A stretch of 64,000 nucleotides of DNA, from positions 310,001 to 374,000 of the forward strand of contig CP093061.1 in assembly GCA_029027265.1 (NCBI GenBank). The letters are read 5' to 3'. Source of the DNA: Sulfurospirillum_A sp029027265. GTDB taxonomy: Bacteria; Campylobacterota; Campylobacteria; Campylobacterales; Sulfurospirillaceae. The notes under the pieces are model-generated. The model did no database searches. It was not told the DNA's origin and saw nothing but the letters and a program-made list of their open reading frames with translations. Position 1 is the stretch's first letter. Each line of letters starts with the position of its first letter. Of the stretch, positions 1 through 7,666 are shown one piece after another. The position numbers and the translations under genes were made by a program.

Positions 1-1
1 T

Positions 2-385
2 GATGCAAAAGAGTTAACCATTTTAGCAACTACGTGTTCAGAAGGGAAACTACATGATTTTAAGTTGTATAAAAAAAGTAAATTACCACTAAATCCAAAT
101 ATACAAGTTAATGTTGATACCGGATATTTGGGAATAAAAAAGATACACAATAATACCCTTATTCCAAAGAAAAAAAGTAAGTTAAAACCATTAAGTCATG
201 AAGATAAAAAAGATAATAAAATATTTGCATCAAAACGTATATTTGTAGAACATGTTATAGGTGTACTAAAACGATTTCGTATCATCTCAGAAACCTATCG
301 TAATAGAAGAAAAAGATTTGGCTTACGGTTTAACTTAATTGCTGGTATTTATAATTTTGAGTTGAAATTGAAAGATATTAAGTGA
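2..385 (+). CDS. IS5-like (DDE_Tnp_4) transposase, 3' part
   Basis: The frame is open from the left window edge to the stop at 385, giving the last ~127 residues of a DDE transposase; the 5' part lies outside the window. Seen: GKLHDFKLYKKSK, then DTGYLGIKKIHNN carrying a catalytic aspartate, IPKKKSKLKPL, and FVEHVIGVLKRFRI carrying the probable catalytic glutamate, ending in the conserved RKRFGLRFNLIAGIYNFEL. These are the usual C-terminal motifs of the IS5-like/HARBI1-type DDE_Tnp_4 family. The first possible start inside the window (TTG 65) has no ribosome site and is not the real start. The visible part shows no internal damage, so activity cannot be judged. Confidence 0.85.
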   Translation, partial: DAKELTILATTCSEGKLHDFKLYKKSKLPLNPNIQVNVDTGYLGIKKIHNNTLIPKKKSKLKPLSHEDKKDNKIFASKRIFVEHVIGVLKRFRIISETYRNRRKRFGLRFNLIAGIYNFELKLKDIK

Positions 386-465
386 CTTTTGAAAGAAGTC
401 TATTAAATTTCACATATCCAAACTCATCAATCACGACTTAATAGTAAATATGGGTGCTTACTTTT

Positions 466-1440
466 CTACATTTTTTTATAATTCACTAAATAATAATCGA
501 CTAAATTTAACTTCATACTTTTGCTAAGTCCACGATGTAAACTAATCATATTTTTCATATGAGAGAATATACCACCTTCGAGTGCATTAGTTGTATTTTG
601 TATGTTTAGTTTTTTATGATTTTTGTATATAAATAAATAAGGTAAATTAGTTCGTAGACTTCTATATGCAACTCTTATTCTTGGATGAGTATAGTGGAGT
701 TCTCCAGTAGTAGACGAAACACTTTTTTACCCTCAAGGGGCACCTAGTCCTCTAAAAAATCTTTATATTTTTCATACCATTCATCAAGCTTTTGAGTAAA
801 GTTTTTCTCTGTAGTTAGTGTTAATCTTGAAACTATTCTCTTAAGATCTTTACTTGCTTCAAGTTTTGGTCGCATTGTGATATATCTTTGTATAATCTTC
901 TTCTGATGGAAATGACACATTTGTATTGGAATATCCTTAAAGGCTTTGTATAAACCTCTTTTGCCGTCTAAAGTTGCACTTTGGATGGTATATCCTAGTA
1001 TTAGAAGCTCTTCCTTTAAATATCTATAATCCTGAACTGTTTCACTTTCAATATGCTTCCAAATAAGTATCTCTTTTGATTCAACATCTTTGAACACTAG
1101 GCTTCCAAGCTTCTCTTTTCTCTTCCCATAAAAAGTAGCATCGCATACCAAGTTTACTGCCCTTGGATTATGTGCTTTTATATCAACAATATATTCATCT
1201 CTTTGCTTCACTATCCAGCTTATTGATCTGGAATATTTTACTGAAAGTTGCATGAGTGTTTGTCGTTGTAAAAAATATTCTTCAAAGATAACTTTTTGTA
1301 GTTGTTCTGGTCTTCTTTTTGAGCTGAAAGAAGTTTTACAGTCTTTACAGAAATATCTCTTTATTCCTCTTCTTGAACCTTTGGAAATAATATTTTTAGA
1401 CTTGCAATTTATACATATTTTAGAGCTTTTTTACAATCAT
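466..1440 (-). pseudogene. IS256-family transposase, zinc-binding variant, frameshifted
   Basis: Translated on the minus strand, the gene encodes an N-terminal zinc ribbon (CINCK...RYFCKDCKTSF), a MULE/IS256 catalytic core starting VCDATFYGKRKEKLG, the histidine motif IQMCHFHQKKIIQR, and a C-terminal part ending LVDYYLVNYKKM with stop at 466-468. Two lesions break it. An A6 run (RC of 1429-1434) just after the presumed ATG at 1440 is one base too long. A 20-bp insertion at 728-747 then shifts the frame and adds a TAG stop after FLED. Removing those 20 bases restores FLEEKSVSSTTGELHYTHPR. An internal fragment from 1253 to 744 remains open. It matches the family NCBI calls IS256 variant Zn-binding type (recalled, not searched). 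Confidence 0.85.
728..747 (-). repeat. 20-bp hairpin insert, copy 1 (in IS256 transposase)
   Basis: Read in the sense of the transposase the insert is CTAGGTGCCCCTTGAGGGTA. Deleting exactly these 20 bases rejoins codons GAG GAA AAA AGT and restores the transposase frame. It contains CCCT-TG-AGGG (a small hairpin) and an in-frame stop. A near-identical copy sits at 2792-2811 in a different transposase gene, in the same orientation relative to coding sense. The boundaries are ambiguous by one base. Confidence 0.75.
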
Positions 1441-1583
1441 TTGTAAATAAACCTTTGTTTACTCATAGTTTGAAAGGTATTTTGAGCACCCGTTTTTACT
1501 ATTAAGTCTCAATCACTAAAAGCCTAAGTATTCCAATGACACGTTTAAAATAGTTATCTAATCTATTTGTAGCAGATGCACTT

Positions 1584-1934
1584 TCAAGTTGAATTCAAGA
1601 TACTTTCATATGAATAAACATTATTTTCAATTGTTTTATTATTGAAATTGAAATTAATTTTTCCTATATTCTTAAAGCCTAAATGTTTATAAAAATCATT
1701 TGATTTATTTTCTACCCAAGCATACAACCAAAATTTAGGGCCATATTTAGATTTTACCTCTGAAAGTAATTTACGCCCAATCCCTTGAGTTTTAAATCTT
1801 TTATCTACATATAATTTCTCAATTTCAAAGCCATTCTCATCACCTTCAAATTTTGAGTCGAAATTAATAAGTACAAAAGCTTGAAGAATTTTATTACTCT
1901 CGCAGACAAGTAAACGATTATTAGAATTATTTAC
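1584..1934 (-). pseudogene. GNAT acetyltransferase, C-terminal fragment
   Basis: The minus strand encodes about 116 residues ending ENNVYSYESILNST, without a start codon. Visible are the GNAT motif A (FEIEKLYVDKRFKTQGIGRK, with the Q-x-x-G-x-G acetyl-CoA loop) and motif B (FWLYAWVENKSNDFYKHLGF). The N-terminal strand-helix region is missing: the frame runs straight into the left inverted repeat of the IS701-like element at 1935. The lost 5' half is not found on the other side of that element, where an ISAs1 fragment lies instead, so a deletion or second rearrangement followed. The substrate cannot be told from the fragment. Confidence 0.8.
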
Positions 1935-1976
1935 CTGACCTTACGCACAAGGAATCAAAGTTGCTTTAAAAGTTGC

Positions 1977-3042
1977 ATGAAAATAAATCACATAGAACTC
2001 TATACAGATTATTTAATAAGCGGTAGTGGTTACGCTACAGCAACAGGGTTGTCATCAATGACAAATGGTTCAGTAAGTCATGATTAGATAACACGGTTCT
2101 TATCAAAAAATGAATTTACTTCAAAAGATTTATGGAGACAAGTTAAAAGAACAGTAAGAGAGATACAGAGTGAAGAAGCATGTCTTATCTTTGATGATAC
2201 AATTCAAGAGAAAAAGTGGACAGATGAGAGTGATATCATGTGCTGGCACTTTGATCATACAGTAGGTAAATCTGTTCGAGGTATCAATATGCTCAATGCT
2301 TTGTACTACAGTAATGAAGTATCAATTCCAGTAGCTTTTGAAACCGTAGAAAAACCTATCCAGTTTAGTGACATTAAAACAAGAGAAGTAAAACGTTCAT
2401 CAGAAGTTACAAAAAATCAATTGATGAGAGATATGATTCAAGTGGCTATTAACAATCAACTAAAATTTCACTATGTCCTTGGTTTGGAGCAAAAGAAAAC
2501 TTTGAATTTATAGCCAAACAAAAAAAAGAGTTTATTACTGCACTCAAAAGTAATCGTCTTTTTTCAAAAAGTTTAGAGAATAAATATGCAGGTAAGTTCA
2601 CAAGGGTAGATGAACTGGAATTATCAGATAAGCAATCAGTACGAGGCTATCTAAAGGGCTATGATAAAGAAGTCATTATAGTGCGCCGAGTCTTTACAAA
2701 CAAAGATGGAAGTATAGGTATTTTAAATTTGATATGTAGTGATATCACACTTGATGGCGACACTATCTCAACAATCTATGAAAAATGATGGCTGGGTACC
2801 CCTTGAGGGTGAAAGTTGAAGAGTTTCATAAATCACTTAAACATAATATTGATTTAGCAAAATCACCAACAAAGATCATTCGAACACAAAGTAATCATAT
2901 CTTTTTATCAGTGCTGTCTTTTTTTAAGCTTGAATGTTTGAAAATTAAACATAAAATGAACCACTTTGCCATTAGAACAAAACTGTTAATCAGAGCTAAT
3001 CAGGTGGCTTATTCAGAATTACAACTTTTGAAGGGTGCGTAA
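1977..3042 (+). pseudogene. IS701-family-like DDE transposase, multiply broken
   Basis: From ATG 1977 (MKINHIELYTDYLISGSGYA) to TAA 3042 (ELQLLKGA) a full transposase can be reconstructed. Motifs include CLIFDDTIQEKKW (first catalytic aspartate region), WHFDHTVGKSVRGINML, FHYVL, and VEEFHKSLKHNIDLAKSPTK (catalytic glutamate region). At least four lesions are seen: a TAG at 2085-2087 where Gln is expected; a deletion of about 10 bp at 2480/2481 that removes the probable ADS part of the ADSWFG catalytic motif and shifts the frame; a TGA at 2786-2788 in place of an Arg codon; and a 20-bp insertion at 2792-2811. Two open pieces remain (2238-2513 and 2785-3042). The gene is certainly dead. Confidence 0.85.
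2792..2811 (+). repeat. 20-bp hairpin insert, copy 2 (in IS701-like transposase)
   Basis: The insert reads CTGGGTACCCCTTGAGGGTG between TGG and AAA codons. Deleting these 20 bases restores W-K-V-E-E-F-H-K-S-L-K. It differs from copy 1 at only two internal positions and the last base. Both copies sit within a GGAAA-type target and both lie in the coding sense of their host gene. Confidence 0.75.
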
Positions 3043-3048
3043 GGTCAG

Positions 3049-3781
3049 TTAATATTATAAAAATCGTCATAGACTTCTATCTCACGTACTTCGAATCTAT
3101 TACGATTTACTTCTTGCATTTTGTCATAATCTATGCAGTCTGATATGTTTGAGTTAAAAATTATCTGTTCTAAAAGTTTTTTTGGTTGTCTTTGACTTGT
3201 ACTACATAGTCATTACCACTATCTTTGATAGCCTTTAATGTTTTACTTTGACAGTGTAATGCATCTAATGTAACTATCATATTTTGTAGAGGAAATTCTT
3301 CCATCATCTCTTGAACCAATGGAATCTCATTACTTTTTGATGCTGTCTTTCTTGCGATAAGTATCTCTTTAGAATCACTGGTAAAAAATGAAACAAGATG
3401 GGCTAATTTCTTATCTTCTTCTTTTTGTTTAGTCCCTTTTATAGCTTTACCATCTATTGCTATCCATTGTGATTTACTTCTCTTCATATAAGACTTCATC
3501 CATCTCATAAATATCTTTTCAAACGTCTTATGCTCTATCTCCATTAGAACACGCCTTATTGTTGCGTAAGCAGGTACTTTTTGTTTTTCCAGCTCTAGGT
3601 ATTTAACTATTTGTGTTTTATACCTTTTTGCAAAATCACCTATCGCTCTGTATCCTTGATAGCCACTCATTGTAGCCATTATTGTTATCATTAGCACTGT
3701 ATCTATCTTGTGCTGTTGTGCCTGTCTTCTTCGTTTATCTTTAATTGTTTGCAGCTCTTGGCGTAGTTTAAATTCTTTCAT
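3049..3781 (-). pseudogene. ISAs1-family (H-repeat type) transposase remnant
   Basis: From ATG 3781 the minus strand encodes 203 residues: N-terminal MKEFKLRQELQTIKDKRRRQ, then WIAIDGKAIKGTKQ (catalytic aspartate), KTASKSNEIPLVQEMMEEF, MIVTLDALHCQSKTLKAI (second aspartate) and NDYVVQVKDNQKNF, with a stop at 3170. The C-terminal part continues in the -1 frame (LLEQIIFNSNISDCIDYDKM, then NRFEVREIEVYDDFYNI) until it is cut by the right end of the IS701-like element at 3048. The frame change falls on an A7 run, C-AAA-AAA-AC on the coding strand. A missing A is the simple explanation. The sequence also fits a -1 slippery heptamer A_AAA_AAC, but programmed frameshifting is not expected for ISAs1. 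The 3' end of the element is lost. Confidence 0.85.
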
Positions 3782-3883
3782 CCCTTTTTATTAGCCATCT
3801 TTTGTTCCTTTGTATGAATCAGACGTGTCCACAACACAACAAGATATAAGTAAAATTGTAGCATAATTATATGCTAATGAAGA

Positions 3884-3907
3884 GTGGTGACGTTATCATG
3901 TCACCAC
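3884..3907. promoter_or_regulatory. GTGGTGAC-N8-GTCACCAC inverted repeat, candidate operator
   Basis: A perfect 8-bp inverted repeat with an 8-bp spacer lies just upstream of a TATACT box (3916-3921). Half-site spacing of 16 bp and a position over the -35 region fit a dimeric repressor or activator site for queH. No T-run follows, so a terminator is less likely. Confidence 0.45.
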
Positions 3908-3915
3908 ATGTTTGA

Positions 3916-3921
3916 TATACT
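3916..3921 (+). promoter_or_regulatory. extended -10 promoter of queH
   Basis: TGATATACT is an extended -10 box as used by Campylobacterota sigma-70, about 30 bases before the TTG start of queH and directly after the GTGGTGAC inverted repeat. Confidence 0.5.
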
Positions 3922-3951
3922 ATGTTAATTTTAACGAGGAGAAATATAAAG

Positions 3952-5040
3952 TTGTTAGTACACATATGCTGTTCTGTTGATAGTCATTTTTTTTTACAAA
4001 AATTGCAACTTCTTTATCCAAAAAAAGAGTTAATAGGTTTTTTTTATAATCCAAATATACACCCTTATAAAGAGTACTTACTTCGTCTTTTAGATGTACA
4101 AAGAAGTTGTGATAAACTTGGAATTAGACTAATTGAAGGAGAGTATAATTATAATGGTTGGCTTGAAGCAGTAAAAGGTTTTGAAGATGAGCCAGAAAAA
4201 GGAAAACGTTGTAGTATCTGCTTTGACAACAGACTTGAAACTACGGCTAAAAAAGCAGTAGAACTTGGCATAAAAGAGATAACAACAACATTACTCACAA
4301 GCCCAAAAAAATCAATTGAACAACTTAAGCAAAATGCTCTTCAAGTTGAAGAAAAATACTCTCTACATGTAGATACTCCCGATTTTAGAGTTGATGGGGG
4401 AACGCAGGAGCAGTTTACAATGGCCAAAAAAGATATGCTTTATCATCAAAACTACTGTGGTTGTATGTTTGCATTAGGTAAACAAAGAGAATCACAACAT
4501 AGGTTAAAAGATGAGCTAATGGTACCAATAACAGGACAAACTCAACCCTCATCAATTGAAGATAGAATAGAGCTTTATAAAGAGGTGATAAAGTGTGAGC
4601 GCAGTGGTGTAAAGCTTAAACTCAAAAGAGAAAAATTTTTAAATTACAGGCTTTTAAGTGCTTCTGTAAAAAGAACAAAACAGGAGACAATTCCTAGTTA
4701 TATACTCTTTTATTCAACGTTAACTCGTGAGTTTACGAAAGGAAAAATAGAGTATATAGAGAACGGAATTGGTTATTTTAATCGTGAAGAGATACTTTTT
4801 TTGAGTATAGAAAAATTCAATATTTTAACAAATAGTTCTTATGAAAATGTATCTGAATTAATGAAAAATCCTCTGAGTGTAGAATATGAGATGATTTTTA
4901 GAAAAGAGCTCTTTTGTAGCGTTTTTCCAAGCTTAAATCCGATAATTATATTAAACATAATAAGCGAAGAAAAGTTAGAAATAAAAATAAAATCAAAAAC
5001 ATACATAGATGTTAGGGAAGTTTTAGTAAAAGTTAGATAA
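3952..5040 (+). CDS. queH: epoxyqueuosine reductase QueH
   Basis: This is a 362-residue member of the DUF208/QueH family, which reduces epoxyqueuosine to queuosine in tRNA wobble position 34 and replaces the cobalamin enzyme QueG. Seen: an N-terminal LVHICCSVDSHFF with the Cys-Cys pair, GFFYNPNIHPYKEY, KRCSICFDNRLE with a C-x2-C, and NYCGCMFALGKQRE, the other cysteines of the iron-sulfur/iron site. The core ends near residue 195; the remaining ~165 residues form a C-terminal extension of unknown role. The start is taken as TTG 3952 because GAGGAG lies 10 bases upstream; a longer frame from ATG 3922 would place that ribosome site inside the gene. A TACATGTA palindrome at 4364 encodes LHV. Confidence 0.9.
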   Translation: MLVHICCSVDSHFFLQKLQLLYPKKELIGFFYNPNIHPYKEYLLRLLDVQRSCDKLGIRLIEGEYNYNGWLEAVKGFEDEPEKGKRCSICFDNRLETTAKKAVELGIKEITTTLLTSPKKSIEQLKQNALQVEEKYSLHVDTPDFRVDGGTQEQFTMAKKDMLYHQNYCGCMFALGKQRESQHRLKDELMVPITGQTQPSSIEDRIELYKEVIKCERSGVKLKLKREKFLNYRLLSASVKRTKQETIPSYILFYSTLTREFTKGKIEYIENGIGYFNREEILFLSIEKFNILTNSSYENVSELMKNPLSVEYEMIFRKELFCSVFPSLNPIIILNIISEEKLEIKIKSKTYIDVREVLVKVR

Positions 5041-5078
5041 AATGATAAGATTTTATAAAATTGCTAAAAGGCTTTGAT

Positions 5079-5531
5079 TTGACTAATATTGATGTTGTAG
5101 AGATTCAAAAGATTTTACCTCATAGATTTCCATTTTTACTTATAGACAGAGTTACCGACTTAGTAGAAGGTGAAACAATTGAAGCATTCAAAAATGTGAC
5201 AATAGGTGAACAAATATTTCAAGGGCATTTTCCTGGTCACCCTATTTACCCTGGTGTTATGATTGTTGAAGGTATGGCACAAGCTGGTGGAGTATTAGCT
5301 TTTAAAAGTGCTAGTAAAGATGACCAAGAAGCTGCAAAAGATCAAGTAGTTTATTTTATGAGTATTGACAAGTGTAAGTTTAGAGCTCCTGTAACTCCTG
5401 GTGATAAACTAGTTTACAAGCTAAATGTTATAAAACATAGAGGAAGTATCTGGGTTCTAGGTGCAAAAGCTTATGTTAATGAAAAGTTAGTTTGTGAAGC
5501 AGAACTTAAAGCTATGATTGTTGATAAGTAG
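5079..5531 (+). CDS. fabZ: 3-hydroxyacyl-ACP dehydratase FabZ
   Basis: This is a 150-residue hot-dog fold dehydratase of fatty acid synthesis, acting on short and long 3-hydroxyacyl-ACP in the cytosol. Diagnostic motifs are LPHRFPFLLIDRV near the start and the active-site stretch GHFPGHPIYPGVMIVEGMAQ, with catalytic His and Glu. TTG 5079 is preferred because AAAAGG lies 7 bases upstream; TTG 5061 is an alternative. It is followed after 12 bases by lpxA, the classical pairing of fatty acid and lipid A synthesis. Confidence 0.93.
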   Translation: MTNIDVVEIQKILPHRFPFLLIDRVTDLVEGETIEAFKNVTIGEQIFQGHFPGHPIYPGVMIVEGMAQAGGVLAFKSASKDDQEAAKDQVVYFMSIDKCKFRAPVTPGDKLVYKLNVIKHRGSIWVLGAKAYVNEKLVCEAELKAMIVDK

Positions 5532-5543
5532 AGCAGACAAATA

Positions 5544-6329
5544 ATGACAAACATTCACCCAAATGCAATCATAGAAGATGGAGCAAACATAGCAGAAGAT
5601 GTAAAAATCGGTGCTTTTACTTTTGTTTCTAAAGAGAGTGTTTTAAAAGCAGGTGTTGAAGTGATGCAAGGTGCACAAGTTTATGGTAATATTACCGTTG
5701 GAGAAAATACAAAGATTTATCCTTACGCAGTAATTGGTATGCCTCCTCAAGATAACGGTTACACAACTGAAGATGATGTAAAAGTTATCATTGGTAAAAA
5801 TTGCAAGATACGAGAATTTGTGACTATTAACGCAGGAACAAAGCATGGTGGCTCAGTTACTCGCATTGGAAATGACTGTTTTATTATGATTTATTGTCAT
5901 ATAGCTCATGATTGTCAGGTTGGAAATAATGTAACTATGGCAAATAATGCAACTTTAGCAGGTCATGTTGAGGTTGGAAGCTTTACAGTTATTGGTGGGA
6001 TGACTCCAATTCATCAGTTTGTGAAGATTGGTGAGGGTTGTATGATTGGAGGAGCTAGTGCTATTGGTCAAGATATTCCTCCTTTTTGTTTAGCTGAGGG
6101 AAACCGTGCAGTTGTAAAAGGACTAAATGCAATTGGATTAAAAAGAAGATTTGAAAAAGAAGATATACGTGCATTGCAAGGTGCATTTAGAAGACTATTT
6201 AGAAGTGGTGAGCCAATCAAAGATGTGGCAGAAGAGTTTTTAAAAAATGAAAAAAATGAAAAAGTATTGCAACTGTGTAGTTTCATACAAGAGACTAAGC
6301 GTGGCATACCTTATGAGAGGAAGAAATAG
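5544..6329 (+). CDS. lpxA: UDP-N-acetylglucosamine acyltransferase LpxA
   Basis: This 261-residue trimeric left-handed beta-helix acyltransferase carries out the first step of lipid A synthesis, moving a 3-hydroxyacyl chain from ACP to UDP-GlcNAc. Hexapeptide repeats run from residue 1 (IHPNAIIEDGANIAEDVKIG) to about 190. The region IMIYCHIAHDCQVGNN holds the catalytic histidine. The C-terminal helices (KRRFEKEDIRALQGAFRRLF) are typical. Its length is normal. It sits between fabZ and clpX, and the clpX start codon follows its stop directly. Confidence 0.95.
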   Translation: MTNIHPNAIIEDGANIAEDVKIGAFTFVSKESVLKAGVEVMQGAQVYGNITVGENTKIYPYAVIGMPPQDNGYTTEDDVKVIIGKNCKIREFVTINAGTKHGGSVTRIGNDCFIMIYCHIAHDCQVGNNVTMANNATLAGHVEVGSFTVIGGMTPIHQFVKIGEGCMIGGASAIGQDIPPFCLAEGNRAVVKGLNAIGLKRRFEKEDIRALQGAFRRLFRSGEPIKDVAEEFLKNEKNEKVLQLCSFIQETKRGIPYERKK

Positions 6330-7562
6330 ATGGTAAATAAAGAGTGTAGCTTTTGTGGTTCACGAGAGGGTAGTGACACAAGGCTAATAGCTGGTGAAGG
6401 TGTTTTCATATGCGAACATTGTGTAATTTCAGCACATAAGATATTTTTTGGTGATGTAAAAGAAGAAGAGAAAAAAGAGAGTGGTGAGCTAATTGAACAA
6501 GAGCTTTTAACTCCAAAACAGTTAAAAGGGATGTTGGACAAGTTTGTTATAGGACAGGAGCGTGCTAAGAAAGTATTTTCTGTTGGAGTATATAATCACT
6601 ATAAAAGAATCTTTAGACAAGCAAGTGTAGAAGATGATACAGAGATATCAAAATCAAATATACTTCTTATTGGACCAACAGGAAGTGGTAAAACACTTAT
6701 GGCTCAAACTATGGCAAAGTTTTTAGATGTTCCTATTGCTATATGTGATGCAACTAGCCTAACAGAAGCTGGATATGTTGGAGAAGATGTTGAAAATATT
6801 TTAACAAGACTTCTTCAAGCAGCTGATGGCGATGTAAAACGAGCAGAGCAAGGCATAGTTTTTATTGATGAGGTAGATAAAGTAGCGCGTATGAGTGAAA
6901 ACCGTTCAATCACAAGAGATGTGAGTGGAGAGGGAGTTCAACAAGCACTTCTAAAAATTATTGAAGGAAGCGTAGTTAATATTCCGCCAAAAGGTGGAAG
7001 AAAACATCCAAATCAAGAGTTTTTACAGATAGATACTACAAATATACTATTTATTTGTGGTGGTGCATTTGATGGACTAGAAGAGATTATCAAAAGAAGA
7101 ATTGGTAAAAATGTACTTGGTTTTGATCAAGAAAAAAGAGCAAAAAGTGATGATGTAAAACTTCTTGAAGTAATTGAACCTGATGATTTAGTTCATTATG
7201 GATTGATTCCTGAGCTTATTGGTCGTCTTCATGTAACGGCAACTTTAGGTGAAATCACAGAAGATGAGATGGTAAGAATTCTTACAGAACCTCAAAATGC
7301 TATTTTTAAACAGTATAAAAAACTATTTGCAATAGATAATGTAGAACTCAATTTTGAAGAGGATGCACTAAGAGAAGTTGCCGTTTTAGCTATAAAAAGA
7401 AAAACAGGTGCAAGAGGTTTGAGAAGTATTATGGAAGAGATTATGACTGATATTATGTATGAACTTCCAGAGCTTGATGGTTATGAAGTGTTGATAACAA
7501 GAGATGTAGTGGTAAATGGTGAAAAACCACTTTACATAAAAAAGAATAAGAAGAGTGCTTAA
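6330..7562 (+). CDS. clpX: ATP-dependent Clp protease ATPase subunit ClpX
   Basis: This 410-residue unfoldase partners with ClpP. Seen: an N-terminal zinc-binding domain with C6, C9, C28 and C31; Walker A GPTGSGKT at 115-122; Walker B IVFIDEVDK; and the pore loop and sensor regions GYVGEDVENI, GRLHVTATL and KTGARGLRSIMEEIM. The length is normal for the family. The ATG directly abuts the lpxA stop, so it is probably co-transcribed with fabZ-lpxA. A terminator hairpin follows at 7604-7626. Confidence 0.96.
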   Translation: MVNKECSFCGSREGSDTRLIAGEGVFICEHCVISAHKIFFGDVKEEEKKESGELIEQELLTPKQLKGMLDKFVIGQERAKKVFSVGVYNHYKRIFRQASVEDDTEISKSNILLIGPTGSGKTLMAQTMAKFLDVPIAICDATSLTEAGYVGEDVENILTRLLQAADGDVKRAEQGIVFIDEVDKVARMSENRSITRDVSGEGVQQALLKIIEGSVVNIPPKGGRKHPNQEFLQIDTTNILFICGGAFDGLEEIIKRRIGKNVLGFDQEKRAKSDDVKLLEVIEPDDLVHYGLIPELIGRLHVTATLGEITEDEMVRILTEPQNAIFKQYKKLFAIDNVELNFEEDALREVAVLAIKRKTGARGLRSIMEEIMTDIMYELPELDGYEVLITRDVVVNGEKPLYIKKNKKSA

Positions 7563-7603
7563 AATACGAAACGAAAGTTTTGTGCTTTAGTAGAGCGTGA
7601 ATT

Positions 7604-7626
7604 AAAAGGGGGCTTTGCCCCTTTTT
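7604..7626 (+). terminator. hairpin terminator after clpX
   Basis: AAAAGGGGGC-TTT-GCCCCTTTTT forms a 10-bp stem (one G-T pair) with a 3-base loop ending in a T-run. It lies 41 bases after the clpX stop and 40 bases before mreB, and so separates the two transcription units at least partly. Confidence 0.8.
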
Positions 7627-7666
7627 AAGATGATAATAAAATATGAAAAGTACATAAAGGTAAAAA

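Larger units (their letters stand above)
435..1508 (-). mobile_element. IS256-family (IS1249-like) insertion sequence, complete but inactivated
   Basis: The 1074-bp element is bounded by ~26-bp imperfect inverted repeats at 435-460 (GACTTAATAGTAAA...GGGTGCTTA) and, on the other strand, 1508-1483 (GACTTAATAGTAAA...GGGTGCTCA), with the 8-bp duplication TCAATCAC outside. It carries one transposase gene on the minus strand. The two ends are well conserved, so it could still be mobilised in trans by a related transposase (inference). Confidence 0.85.
427..1516. repeat. 8-bp target-site duplication bracketing the IS256-like element
   Basis: TCAATCAC occurs at 427-434 and again at 1509-1516, directly outside the two inverted repeats of the element at 435-1508. 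A perfect 8-bp duplication is what IS256-type (Mutator-like) transposases produce. It shows the element arrived by transposition and has not rearranged since, although its transposase gene is broken. Confidence 0.85.
1935..3048 (+). mobile_element. IS701-like insertion sequence, inactivated
   Basis: The element is bounded by inverted repeats CTGACCTTACGCAC at 1935-1948 and its reverse complement at 3035-3048, extended by a looser match (CAAAGTTG / CAAAAGTTG). It carries one transposase gene on the plus strand (1977-3042). No clear target duplication is seen: the left flank reads TTTAC and the right flank TTAAT. It separates a GNAT gene fragment from an ISAs1 fragment. Confidence 0.8.

Noticed and set aside
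1252..1446. Plus-strand frame of 64 codons
   Set aside because: It is the antisense shadow of the zinc-ribbon part of the IS256-type transposase.
728..2811. The 20-bp inserts as translational bypass elements (like phage T4 gene 60)
   Set aside because: The codons before and after each insert do not match as take-off and landing sites, and the second gene carries other lethal lesions.
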